64,000 bases of DNA from Nonlabens tegetincola (GTDB lineage: Bacteria > Bacteroidota > Bacteroidia > Flavobacteriales > Flavobacteriaceae): contig NZ_MQVV01000016.1 in the NCBI RefSeq assembly GCF_002954355.1, forward strand, positions 248,001 to 312,000, read 5' to 3'. Of this stretch, positions 8,747 to 16,999 are shown in pieces; positions within the stretch are counted from its first letter, which is position 1, and the number at the start of each line of letters is the position of its first letter. The notes beneath the pieces were generated by a model. The model was given only the letters and a program-made list of their open reading frames with translations, did not search any database and had not been told where the DNA came from. The position numbers and the translations under genes are program-made.

Positions 8747-9826
8747 TTAAATAATTATCAAATTTTTAATACCTAAAACTTCAGATTTAACAATATTATT
8801 CTCGTCAATCTTCAAATCTTCAGGAAGTTGACCATCCACATCCATTATCCTATGTGCATTGCGCACCGTTTCTGGATTGATATCATTAACTCGCGGCGAG
8901 AGAATTAGTTGACCTTCTTCCAAAACCTCTTTATACATTAAGGATGTAAATACTGTTTTATCGTCTTGTTCATAGCGTAATACAATATCACAAAAGGTTT
9001 TAGAAATTTGAGGGATAGACAAATATGATTCAACTAGTTGATTATATGATGCATATTCTTTTTCATACAGTGATTGTAAAGCTGTAAGTATGGCATTCTT
9101 AATAATACTGGTTATCTCATCTCTATGATAATCTAATCCGGCATGACCGGCCTCAAAAAGCACGGTAGGAATATTTCTTGACGTTAAATAATCGCCAAAA
9201 CAATTTTCATTAAAATCATCAGAATATCTGCAGATGGCGGTATTTAAATCTGGTTGTAGTTGAGAATAAATAGAATTAATAACTTTTACAGCTTTTAGCC
9301 TAGCTGGATTAAACGACTTTTCATCATTCGAGGCAGGTGCCAAAAAAGATAATTGACATGGTTTACTGCCATCTTCTGTACCAAATATGGTGCGCTGCCC
9401 GTGTAAATTAAAGCACATATCGGGTTTTATAAGCTCAAGTTGTTCAAAGAAAATCATGGTTTCTGGTTGATCCTTTAAAACAGCATTTCTATTTAAATCA
9501 ACTTTATTGGCATTTTCTCTTGTCCAATTTTCAGCACCATCTGGATTCAAAATAGGAATAATATACAATTCTATTTTATCCAACAATGGTTTAAAATCAT
9601 CCTGATCTATCAAATCCAACAAGGCTCTTGTGGTTGTAGATTCATTACCATGCATTTGAGACCACATAAAAACCTTAATGGAACCTGACCCAGCTTGAAG
9701 TAAATAAATAGGTTTTTTAAGTACAGAATATCCAATGGTTTTTAAAGAAAAGGGAGAAGATTCTTTACGCACAATACGATCCAGTTCTTGTTGAAACAAT
9801 TCATATTTATAATATCTAGTTAACAA
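8747..9826 (-). CDS. M14 family zinc carboxypeptidase
   Basis: A 359-aa protein with the metallocarboxypeptidase signature: zinc ligands in the HxxE motif of MHGNEST near residue 77, substrate-binding arginine region NPDGAENWTREN, the DLNRN motif, the third zinc ligand histidine in FNLHGQR, and the catalytic glutamate in FEAGHAGLDY. No signal peptide is seen, so it probably acts in the cytoplasm, unlike secreted digestive carboxypeptidases. The C-terminal 100 residues are a separate small domain of unknown role. Its upstream region carries the operator-like repeat array shared with the XRE regulator, which suggests the regulator controls it. Confidence 0.88.
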   Translation of the reverse strand: MLTRYYKYELFQQELDRIVRKESSPFSLKTIGYSVLKKPIYLLQAGSGSIKVFMWSQMHGNESTTTRALLDLIDQDDFKPLLDKIELYIIPILNPDGAENWTRENANKVDLNRNAVLKDQPETMIFFEQLELIKPDMCFNLHGQRTIFGTEDGSKPCQLSFLAPASNDEKSFNPARLKAVKVINSIYSQLQPDLNTAICRYSDDFNENCFGDYLTSRNIPTVLFEAGHAGLDYHRDEITSIIKNAILTALQSLYEKEYASYNQLVESYLSIPQISKTFCDIVLRYEQDDKTVFTSLMYKEVLEEGQLILSPRVNDINPETVRNAHRIMDVDGQLPEDLKIDENNIVKSEVLGIKNLIII

Positions 9827-9870
9827 TGTATACAGCTTTTAAAGATTATATCAAAAGTAAGCATCAAACA

Positions 9871-10178
9871 GTTTACATAAGTAAAAACAGACATCTTTAC
9901 ATTTGTAAACAATGTAATTACACAATTGTAAACAGGTAAAATCTGATTGTCTTTTACATTTGTAAACTAATAGGCATTTTTTGATGTGTCATTGCTTCTA
10001 TTTTTCGTTAAAATGATTTTAAATATATTTATATTATTGTTTACTAGTTTTTATGTATATTTATCTAAAGTTTTAATTTAATATTTGGCTTATGATTTTA
10101 ATAGGATGTGATAATTAATTTCTTTTGTTTACATTTGTATAATATAAATCTTATACAAGATTGTTTACAATTGTAACA
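9871..10178. promoter_or_regulatory. array of GTTTACA/TGTAAAC operator-like repeats
   Basis: The 353-bp gap between the divergent M14 peptidase and XRE regulator genes contains at least five 16-bp sites resembling GTTTACA-NN-TGTAAAC. They are at 9871-9886 (GTTTACATAAGTAAAA), 9895-9910 (CTTTACATTTGTAAAC), 9952-9967 (TTTTACATTTGTAAAC), 10127-10142 (GTTTACATTTGTATAA) and 10163-10178 (GTTTACAATTGTAACA). A half-matching site lies at 9918-9933, and a separate inverted repeat TTGTATAA/TTATACAA at 10135-10158. The last site abuts the regulator ATG. Three sites contain TACATTTG, a perfect match to the Bacteroidetes -7 box TAnnTTTG, so binding would occlude promoters. Inference: autoregulated operators for the adjacent XRE protein. 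Confidence 0.65.
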
Positions 10179-10179
10179 A

Positions 10180-10611
10180 ATGAGTGACCCGACAAATATT
10201 GCTGAAAGAATTAAAGAGATTATTGAAAAAAATGATCTTACAGCTTCAACTTTTGCAGAGAAAATCAATGTAGGTCGTAGCAGTATCTCGCATATATTAT
10301 CTGGAAGAAACAAACCTAGTTTGGATTTCATCCTAAACGTAATGAAAGAATTTCCCGATGTGGATTTATACTGGTTGATGAATGGACAGAAAGCCAAAGC
10401 TTCCAAAGAGATCAAATCAACCTCTGCTCCTATTATTAATAATTCTCTTTTTGATCAGGACGTAGTAAAAGAACAATCTGTTCCAAAGGATGAAGAAAAG
10501 AATGAAATAAGTCCTTTACCATCTCACGTCAATTCACAAAAATTAGGGAAAAATATACAAAAGGTAATTTTGCTTTTTTCTGATGGAAGTTTTGAGAGTT
10601 ACGAACCCTAA
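10180..10611 (+). CDS. XRE-family helix-turn-helix transcriptional regulator
   Basis: A 143-aa regulator. Residues 7-62 form a Cro/CI-type helix-turn-helix (AERIKEIIEKNDLTASTFAE, GRSSISHILSGRNKPSLDFI) followed by DLYWLMNG, typical of flavobacterial XRE proteins. The middle is a low-complexity linker, and the C-terminal end (KVILLFSDGSFESYEP) forms a short conserved beta motif. Its start codon touches an operator-like site in the upstream array, consistent with autorepression. The downstream lipoprotein is 36 bp away and may be co-transcribed. There are no signs of a phage context. Confidence 0.85.
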   Translation: MSDPTNIAERIKEIIEKNDLTASTFAEKINVGRSSISHILSGRNKPSLDFILNVMKEFPDVDLYWLMNGQKAKASKEIKSTSAPIINNSLFDQDVVKEQSVPKDEEKNEISPLPSHVNSQKLGKNIQKVILLFSDGSFESYEP

Positions 10612-10647
10612 GATTTTTTTAAGATAACTGGGTAGTATTTTTGAATT

Positions 10648-11022
10648 ATGAAAAAACTCATTTATTACATTCCTCTTCTCTTACTTTTTTCAGCTTGTTA
10701 TCAAAATCAAGTAAACTGTGAATCATTTAAAGAAGGTACCTTCATTTGGGAACAAGAATCTGGTGGAAAAAAATTTAAAACTGAATTCACCAGAATCGGA
10801 AATTTGCAAATTGAAAAATTTGAAAATGAAATAGACAGTTCTCGCGTTGAATGGATAAATGATTGTGAATGGCGTATAATTCCTATTAATCCAGATTCAA
10901 ACGCCGATTCTCGAGCTTATCTTTTTAAAATATTGAACACATCAAAAGATTCTTATACCTTTGAATTTAAACAATCTGGTCGTGAACAAGTATATTCAGG
11001 AACAGCAACTAAAATCAAATAA
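10648..11022 (+). CDS. small lipoprotein of unknown function
   Basis: A 124-aa protein with a lipoprotein signal peptide MKKLIYYIPLLLLFSAC; the lipobox LFSAC places the lipidated cysteine at residue 17. The mature part has about 105 residues, is beta-rich and carries a second and third cysteine (VNCESF, NDCEWR) that could form a disulfide. Similar flavobacterial proteins are sometimes mislabelled as a topoisomerase IV subunit; nothing here supports that. It lies between the XRE regulator and terC, 8 bp before terC, so it may be in one operon with them. Confidence 0.7.
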   Translation: MKKLIYYIPLLLLFSACYQNQVNCESFKEGTFIWEQESGGKKFKTEFTRIGNLQIEKFENEIDSSRVEWINDCEWRIIPINPDSNADSRAYLFKILNTSKDSYTFEFKQSGREQVYSGTATKIK

Positions 11023-11030
11023 AACCCATC

Positions 11031-11867
11031 ATGTTTGAGATCTTCCAATCTGCCGATGCCTGGATGGCATTATTAACCTTAACCTTTCTTGAAATAGTTC
11101 TAGGAATTGATAATATCATTTTCATCTCACTAGCTTCTGAAAAACTACCAGACGACAAACGTAAAAAGGCAACCAATATTGGATTAATCCTTGCCATGGC
11201 TTTACGTATCGTATTACTTTTTGGAATAAGTATTCTTATTTCATTACAAAGTAGCTGGTTTACCTTTGATTATGGCTGGATATCAGGATCCGTTACTGGA
11301 CAGTCTCTAATTTTATTTGCTGGTGGTGTTTTCCTTTTATACAAAGCCACACAAGAAATTTATGAAAAAGTAGAAGACATAGGACACGATCAACGTGAGC
11401 TTAAAAAGAAAAGAACTGATACTTTAAGTAAAGTAATCTTTGAGATTACAATGATTAATATCGTTTTCTCATTTGATAGTATTCTGACCGCAGTAGGAAT
11501 GACTAGTGGATTAAGTGACGATCCCGATGGAGCTTTAATTCTTATGATAATTGCCGTTGTGCTTTCAGTAATTATAATGCTTCTGTTTGCACATCCAGTA
11601 GGTAAATTTGTAAACAAGCATCCATCGGTTCAAGTGCTAGGTCTGGCATTTTTATTACTGATAGGATTTATGCTTATTGCAGAAGGTGCTCATATGGCCG
11701 ATCTTGTCGTGTTTGGTAATGAGAGTGGAGTAATTCCTAAAGGATATTTATACTTTGCCATTTTCTTTTCCATGTTTGTTGAGTTTCTTAATTTCAAATT
11801 GCGCAGTAAATCAATTAAGAAAAAGAAAACAACTGATCTTCTGGAAGACGATGAAGTAATTAAATAA
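11031..11867 (+). CDS. TerC family integral membrane protein
   Basis: A 278-aa TerC-family protein (related to Alx/YgaP-type and tellurite resistance TerC) with about seven transmembrane segments. The family signature acidic motifs are present: FLEIVLGIDNIIFISL near residues 18-33 and NIVFSFDSILTAVGM near 142-156. Members are linked to manganese export and metalation of secreted proteins; the substrate here is inferred only from the family. The C-terminal tail is short, basic then acidic. A bidirectional terminator follows, shared with convergent mscL. Confidence 0.9.
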   Translation: MFEIFQSADAWMALLTLTFLEIVLGIDNIIFISLASEKLPDDKRKKATNIGLILAMALRIVLLFGISILISLQSSWFTFDYGWISGSVTGQSLILFAGGVFLLYKATQEIYEKVEDIGHDQRELKKKRTDTLSKVIFEITMINIVFSFDSILTAVGMTSGLSDDPDGALILMIIAVVLSVIIMLLFAHPVGKFVNKHPSVQVLGLAFLLLIGFMLIAEGAHMADLVVFGNESGVIPKGYLYFAIFFSMFVEFLNFKLRSKSIKKKKTTDLLEDDEVIK

Positions 11868-11880
11868 GTAGTAAGAAATA

Positions 11881-11908
11881 AAAAAACGGGCTCTAGGCCC
11901 GTTTTTTA
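11881..11908. terminator. bidirectional terminator between terC and mscL
   Basis: Stem AAAAAACGGGC / GCCCGTTTTTT with loop TCTAG. The mscL stop codon lies within its right arm. Confidence 0.92.
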
Positions 11909-12346
11909 TTGTTTATTCTTTAGCAATTCGTTTTGCTCCTTCATCAAAAGTTTAAGATCATTAAGAAGTTCAATATTTTTAGGAGTTGATACTTGTTTTT
12001 CTTCAGGGTTGTGCGACTTGTTTCTAAGTTTATTCAACATTTTAATAACAAAAAACACAGTAATACCAATTACCAAAAAATCAATACACACTTCAAATAG
12101 TTCGCCGTAGTAGATAGCTATTTCACTAGTTTCCTTGCCAGCTCCGTTAGTAGCTGCAGCTTTTAACACGTATTTTTTATCCTCGAAATTCAACCCATCA
12201 GTCAAATAAGCTAGTGGTGGCAATGCAACCTTTTTAACTAGGGTTTGAACTACATTATTAAAGGCAGTTCCTATTATAATTCCCACGGCCATATCGACCA
12301 TGTTGCCTTTAATGGCAAACTCTTTAAATTCATCAATTATTTTCAT
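11906..12346 (-). CDS. mscL: large-conductance mechanosensitive channel MscL
   Basis: A 146-aa MscL that opens under membrane tension and releases solutes in hypo-osmotic shock. It has the N-terminal amphipathic helix and first membrane helix (FKEFAIKGNMVDMAVGIIIG, TAFNNVVQTLVKK), a periplasmic loop, the second membrane helix (CIDFLVIGITVFFVIKM) and a charged C-terminal bundle helix (ELLNDLKLLMKEQNELLKNK). Length is normal for the family. The start overlaps the end of msrA by 14 bp, so the two are translationally linked and probably co-transcribed. Confidence 0.95.
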   Translation of the reverse strand: MKIIDEFKEFAIKGNMVDMAVGIIIGTAFNNVVQTLVKKVALPPLAYLTDGLNFEDKKYVLKAAATNGAGKETSEIAIYYGELFEVCIDFLVIGITVFFVIKMLNKLRNKSHNPEEKQVSTPKNIELLNDLKLLMKEQNELLKNKQ

Positions 12347-12872
12347 CGGCTAGTAGGGTGCTATATTGGTTTTTTAATTTTCTTATTTTGGGATCTATTA
12401 TGACTTGACAGTAACCTTGTTCCCTATTGTTTTTATAATAATCCTGGTGATAATCCTCGGCTGGATAAAAATCGGTTGCCGGTTCAACTTTTGTCACTAT
12501 GGGATCTGGGTAAGTTCCATCATTATTCAATTGTTCTATATAGTTTTCGGCGATTTGTTTTTGATTTTCATCCAGGTAAAATACAGCGCTCCTGTAATGT
12601 TCACCTACATCATAACCTTGTCTGTTTAATGTTGTAGGATCATGAGTTGCCATGTGTATTTTCAATAACGTTAAGTAATCAATTGTATCTGGGTCATAGC
12701 TTACAAGTATAGATTCTGCATGGCCTGTGCGACCTTGAACTACTTCCCTATACGGTGGATTTTTTATATGACCGCCACAAAATCCAGATACCACCTTCTC
12801 TACTCCTTTTAATTTTTGGAATACCGCTTCAGTACACCAAAAACAACCACCTGCAAAAATCGCTTCCTCCAT
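12333..12872 (-). CDS. msrA: peptide-methionine (S)-S-oxide reductase MsrA
   Basis: A 179-aa MsrA that repairs oxidised methionine (S epimer) in proteins using thioredoxin. The catalytic motif GGCFWCTEAVF is at residues 8-18 with the nucleophilic cysteine in GCFW. The conserved YDP and HDPTTLNRQG motifs follow, and a resolving-cysteine candidate lies in GYCQVI near the C-terminus. There is no signal peptide, so it is cytosolic, and no fused MsrB domain. It is first of a two-gene msrA-mscL unit, joining oxidative and osmotic stress functions. Confidence 0.95.
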   Translation of the reverse strand: MEEAIFAGGCFWCTEAVFQKLKGVEKVVSGFCGGHIKNPPYREVVQGRTGHAESILVSYDPDTIDYLTLLKIHMATHDPTTLNRQGYDVGEHYRSAVFYLDENQKQIAENYIEQLNNDGTYPDPIVTKVEPATDFYPAEDYHQDYYKNNREQGYCQVIIDPKIRKLKNQYSTLLADENN

Positions 12873-12954
12873 TTTTTTTACAGCAAGTTACTCACAATCC
12901 TTATATATAGCTGCATATTAACAAGTCTTTAAAATAATTAATGGATTCTGCGAC

Positions 12955-12962
12955 TAGTTTTG
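12955..12962 (+). promoter_or_regulatory. candidate -7 promoter box for the DUF5916 gene
   Basis: TAGTTTTG matches the Bacteroidetes -7 consensus TAnnTTTG and lies 9 bp before the ATG at 12972. I saw no good -33 TTG partner at the right distance, so this is tentative; use would give a very short leader. Confidence 0.3.
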
Positions 12963-12971
12963 CGATTAGAC

Positions 12972-15443
12972 ATGAAAAAACACCTCTTTTTTACTATTAT
13001 AATAGTTTTTGTAAGTTCCGCTTTCGCGAAAGCGTACTCACAAGAAACCCTAGATACATTAGAAATTCCTCGTAAAAAGTACCGAGCAACACGTATATAT
13101 GATGCTCCTAAAATTGACGGTAAACCGTTTGAAAAACAATGGGAAGGCGTGACTACCGGAGCTAATTTTGTTATGGTGGAACCTGTAAATCTACAGCCTG
13201 AAAGACAAAATTATCGTACCGAATTTAAAATTGCCTATGACGATGAAGCGGTTTATGTGGCTGGTTTTATGTATGACGAGAATCCTGAGGAAATATTGAG
13301 ACAATTTTCCCAGAGAGATCAAATAAATGTTCAGGCAGACTTATTTTCTATTTGGATAAATACTTACAATAACGGTATTGATCAAACTAGATTTTATGCT
13401 ACCAGTGCCAATGCGCTAGGTGATGCTAGATCAACAAATGGTGGAGAAGATTTTAGCTTTAATGTTGTTTTTTTAAGTGAAACCAGTATTGATGATAATG
13501 GCTGGTATGTTGAAATGAAAATACCTTACCGCACCTTAAGGTTTCCTGAAGTAAATGTTCAAGATTGGAGTTTCAATATTTTTAGAAGAATTAGGCATTT
13601 GAACGAGGACTACAGTTACAATCCTATTAATATTACTGAAGGAAACGTAAATCAATACGACGCGTTACTTACTGGTATTGAAGATATTGATCCACCATTA
13701 CGATTAAACTTATACCCTTTTGTAAGTACCCAAAGCGACTGGAACAAGCTTCAGTCAGAAACTGTCTTCAACGCTGGTATGGATATAAAGTATGGAATTA
13801 ATGATGCTTTTACCCTAGATGCTACATTAATACCAGACTTTGGTCAGGCTGCATTTGATAGAGTAGTTTTGAATTTAGGACCGTTTGAACAAGTTTTTGG
13901 AGAAAACAGACAATTTTTTATTGAAGGAACAGAACTTTTTAGAAAAGGAGATATTTTCTTTTCACGCCGTATAGGACAACGTCCTACGCAAAGAGGTAAT
14001 TTGGGACTTGAACAAGGTGAAACAGTAATAGAAAATCCAAGATCTGCCGATCTATTAAATGCAATAAAAGTTTCTGGTCGAACTTCAAAAGGACTAGGTA
14101 TAGGTGTACTTAATGCTGTTACTGGACCAACTGATGCTATCATTGAAGATTCTAATTCAGGTGATATAAGAGAAGTAAGAACTGAACCACTGGTGAACTA
14201 CAATGTACTGGTTCTTGATCAAACCTATGGAAATAATAGCGCAGTTTCACTTACTAATGCATCTACATTGCGAGATGGTAGTTTTACTGATGCTAATGCC
14301 ACAGCTATTGAAGTAACTCATAACAATAATCAAAATACCGTACGTTATTTTGGTCGTGCACGCATGACCAATCGTTTTTTAAGCGACGATACTTCTACGG
14401 GATTTTCAACCAGCGCTGTTGTTCAAAAAATTACAGGAAATTGGAGACCTAGAATTGAACATTATTTTGCTGATACTACATTTGATCCAAATGACCTCGG
14501 ACAACAATTTAGAAACAACTATAATAATTTCTCATTTGAGTTAGAATATAATAGATTCTTACCTCAAGGTATTTTTAATAATTGGAATATTGAACTAGAC
14601 ATAGATCACAATAGAGCCTATAACCCAGGAATTCATACAGGTAGTAGATTTAATATCAATCCATTTTTCTTTACTAAAGAGCGTTTTGCATTTGGAGCAA
14701 ATTTCACCTACGCTACAGAAAGTAAGGATCTTTTTGAAAGTAGAATTGATGGATTGTTTACCAACTATCCAGCTCGTTTTTTTATGGGTGGTTTTATTTC
14801 TAGCGATTATCGTAAAAAGCTGGCAATTGATGCCAATGCAGGAATTAATGAGCGTTTGAATGACGAGCAGCTTAGTTACGATTTTTCTATTTCTCCTCGT
14901 TATAGATTTTCTGATAAATTTTTACTGGTTTATAGGATAAATTGGTTTAAAAATGATGGCCGTTTAAGTTATGTTACACTTTTAAATGATGGTAACAGTA
15001 CACGCAGTATTTTTAGTAGACGATATGACCACAGCGTAGAAAATACGCTTACCGGTAATTTAAATCTGAGCAATCGATTGGCATTAAATCTAACATTCAG
15101 AAACTTTTGGCAACGATCAGATTTTGCCGAAGACTTACAAGAACTACAGGCAAGTGGCGATACCGCACCTTCAACCTTTAGACTAGACGAGGAAGACAAT
15201 CCAGATAGAGATTTTAATGTTTGGAATCTAGATTTAAGTTTCAGATACAGGTTTGCTCCAGGTAGTGAAGTAAGCGTTTTATACCGTAATAGGCTTAATA
15301 ATGTTGAACAACAAGCACAATTAGGATTCAATGAAAGCTTTGACAATTTATTAAAAGAAGATTTTAATCACACTATATCAGTTAGGCTATCTTATTTCCT
15401 TGACTTTAATAAAGCGCTACAAGTGATCAACAAAAATGCTTAA
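12972..15443 (+). CDS. DUF5916 outer-membrane protein with CBM9-like N-terminal domain
   Basis: An 823-aa secreted protein. The signal peptide (about residues 1-25) ends in SSAFAKAYSQ, encoded partly by a copy of the 16-bp palindrome. Residues about 40-220 resemble the family 9 carbohydrate-binding fold (IDGKPFEKQWEGV, AYDDEAVYVAGFMYDENP, WYVEMKIPYRTLRF). Residues about 230-823 are a DUF5916 region rich in alternating aromatic strands, probably an outer-membrane beta barrel, ending SVRLSYFLDF. Role unknown; possibly glycan binding or uptake at the surface. The ATG at 12972 is preferred over a TTG four codons upstream because the signal peptide starts MKKHLFF. Confidence 0.85.
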   Translation: MKKHLFFTIIIVFVSSAFAKAYSQETLDTLEIPRKKYRATRIYDAPKIDGKPFEKQWEGVTTGANFVMVEPVNLQPERQNYRTEFKIAYDDEAVYVAGFMYDENPEEILRQFSQRDQINVQADLFSIWINTYNNGIDQTRFYATSANALGDARSTNGGEDFSFNVVFLSETSIDDNGWYVEMKIPYRTLRFPEVNVQDWSFNIFRRIRHLNEDYSYNPINITEGNVNQYDALLTGIEDIDPPLRLNLYPFVSTQSDWNKLQSETVFNAGMDIKYGINDAFTLDATLIPDFGQAAFDRVVLNLGPFEQVFGENRQFFIEGTELFRKGDIFFSRRIGQRPTQRGNLGLEQGETVIENPRSADLLNAIKVSGRTSKGLGIGVLNAVTGPTDAIIEDSNSGDIREVRTEPLVNYNVLVLDQTYGNNSAVSLTNASTLRDGSFTDANATAIEVTHNNNQNTVRYFGRARMTNRFLSDDTSTGFSTSAVVQKITGNWRPRIEHYFADTTFDPNDLGQQFRNNYNNFSFELEYNRFLPQGIFNNWNIELDIDHNRAYNPGIHTGSRFNINPFFFTKERFAFGANFTYATESKDLFESRIDGLFTNYPARFFMGGFISSDYRKKLAIDANAGINERLNDEQLSYDFSISPRYRFSDKFLLVYRINWFKNDGRLSYVTLLNDGNSTRSIFSRRYDHSVENTLTGNLNLSNRLALNLTFRNFWQRSDFAEDLQELQASGDTAPSTFRLDEEDNPDRDFNVWNLDLSFRYRFAPGSEVSVLYRNRLNNVEQQAQLGFNESFDNLLKEDFNHTISVRLSYFLDFNKALQVINKNA
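13019..13034. repeat. CGCTTTCGCGAAAGCG palindrome, copy 3 (in signal peptide of DUF5916 gene)
   Basis: Perfect 16-bp palindrome read in the frame GCT TTC GCG AAA GCG, giving AFAKA at the signal peptidase region of the DUF5916 protein. Confidence 0.95.
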
Positions 15444-15463
15444 AGCGTTACATTTGTTGTACT

Positions 15464-16129
15464 ATGATTGAAGCAAGAAATATTCAAAAAACTTTTGGAG
15501 ACCTAAAAGTACTCAAGGGTGTTGATCTTACTATAGAAAAAGGTGAAATTGTAAGTGTTGTAGGTAGTTCTGGAGCTGGTAAAACCACTTTATTACATAT
15601 TTTAGGAACGCTAGAGCAACCAGATAAAAATAAGAACACCTCTTTACATATAAATAGCACCGATATTCTAAAACTATCTAGCAATCAATTGAGTAAATTT
15701 AGAAATGAGCAATTAGGTTTTATATTTCAATTTCACCAATTGTTACCCGAATTTACTGCTATCGAAAATGTATGTATTCCAGCATTTATCAAAAAAACAA
15801 GCAAAAAAACCGCCGAGAAAAGAGCTCAAGAATTATTGGAATACTTACAATTAAGCGATCGACTACATCATAAACCTGGTGAATTATCTGGTGGAGAACA
15901 GCAACGTGTAGCAGTTGCTCGTGCATTGATGAATAGTCCCGAAGTTATTTTTGCCGATGAGCCCACAGGAAATTTAGATACATCAACTGCTGATAATCTA
16001 CATCAATTAATTTTAAGTTTACGAGAAGAATTTCAACAAACCTTTGTTATCGTAACACATAATCAGGAGCTCGCAAATCTGGCTGACAGAAAGTTAACCA
16101 TGAGCGATGGACGTTTTTTAAATGAATAA
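15464..16129 (+). CDS. ABC transporter ATP-binding protein, LolD-like
   Basis: A 221-aa ATPase subunit of the MacB/LolD type, which powers lipoprotein release or similar export. It has Walker [13 protein letters not shown]-loop [21 protein letters not shown] signature [15 protein letters not shown], Walker [13 protein letters not shown] and the switch histidine in VTHNQ. No permease gene lies next to it, so the partner (LolC/E-type) is elsewhere; the name is by similarity. The stop overlaps the TIGR02757 start by 8 bp, indicating an operon. A TACATTTG -7-like box at 15449-15456 lies just upstream. Confidence 0.88.
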   Translation: MIEARNIQKTFGDLKVLKGVDLTIEKGEIVSVVGSSGAGKTTLLHILGTLEQPDKNKNTSLHINSTDILKLSSNQLSKFRNEQLGFIFQFHQLLPEFTAIENVCIPAFIKKTSKKTAEKRAQELLEYLQLSDRLHHKPGELSGGEQQRVAVARALMNSPEVIFADEPTGNLDTSTADNLHQLILSLREEFQQTFVIVTHNQELANLADRKLTMSDGRFLNE

Positions 16130-16889
16130 AAAAGAGCTTAAAGAATTCTTAGATAAAAAAGTAGAACAATATAATGTTCCTGACTTTATACCACTTGATC
16201 CTATAAAAATACCCTATCAATTCTCTGATAAAAAAGACATTGAGATCGCAGGATTTTTAACTGCTACTATTGCCTGGGGAAATCGCAAGTCTATTTTAAA
16301 CAACGCAAATAAAATGATGCAACTGCTCGATAATTCTCCGGCAGATTTCATTAAAAACTTTGAAGAAGCAGATTTAAAATCGATTACAAATTTTGTACAT
16401 AGAACCTTTAATAGTGAAGATTTGAAGACTTTCTTGAGAGCCTTACAACGTTTTGAAAATGAATACAGTGGTTTAGAGTTCGCTTTCGCGAAAGCGTTAA
16501 AATCTTCCACCAACCTTCTAGAAGCTATTTCTTTGTTTAAACATGATTTTTTTCAAATTGAACATTTAAATCGAACACAAAAACACGTGAGCGACCCTAT
16601 GAAAGGCAGTGCAGCCAAAAGAATTTTAATGTTTTTACGCTGGATGGTAAGAAAAGATAACGCTGGTGTGGATTTAGGCATTTGGAACGAAATACAAGCG
16701 AGAGACTTATACTTACCATTAGACGTTCATACCGGGAATATAAGTAGGCAGCTTAACTTGTTGACTCGTAAACAAAACGATGCTAAATCAGTGATTGAAA
16801 TCACAAATACGTTGAGAAAATTTGACCCAACAGATCCTATTAAATATGATTTTGCGCTATTTGGATTAGGAGTGTTTAAAGAATTGTAA
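16122..16889 (+). CDS. TIGR02757 family protein (DUF2400)
   Basis: A 255-aa conserved protein of unknown function found mostly in Bacteroidetes and spirochaetes. Diagnostic stretches are IEIAGFLTATIAWGNRKSI at about 42-58, KRILMFLRWMVRKD near 165-178 and the ending YDFALFGLGVFK. The WMVRKD and DPTDPIKYDFALFGLG motifs recall helix-hairpin-helix DNA glycosylase-like folds, but this is inference. It is fully soluble and translationally coupled to the LolD-like gene. Residues around 120-126 (EFAFAKALK) are encoded by a palindrome copy. Confidence 0.85.
   Translation: MNKKELKEFLDKKVEQYNVPDFIPLDPIKIPYQFSDKKDIEIAGFLTATIAWGNRKSILNNANKMMQLLDNSPADFIKNFEEADLKSITNFVHRTFNSEDLKTFLRALQRFENEYSGLEFAFAKALKSSTNLLEAISLFKHDFFQIEHLNRTQKHVSDPMKGSAAKRILMFLRWMVRKDNAGVDLGIWNEIQARDLYLPLDVHTGNISRQLNLLTRKQNDAKSVIEITNTLRKFDPTDPIKYDFALFGLGVFKEL
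16481..16496. repeat. CGCTTTCGCGAAAGCG palindrome, copy 4 (in TIGR02757 gene)
   Basis: Perfect 16-bp palindrome inside the coding region, read as AFAKA. The surrounding protein sequence is uninterrupted. Confidence 0.95.
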
Positions 16890-16999
16890 TTTTATTACGA
16901 TTAGAACAAACAAAATATTTGGTTATCTTTTCTTGTTAATAGAAAACTAATGAAACTTATTGTTGTATCTTTACTTAGTTTTTTTTAACAAACAACCTA

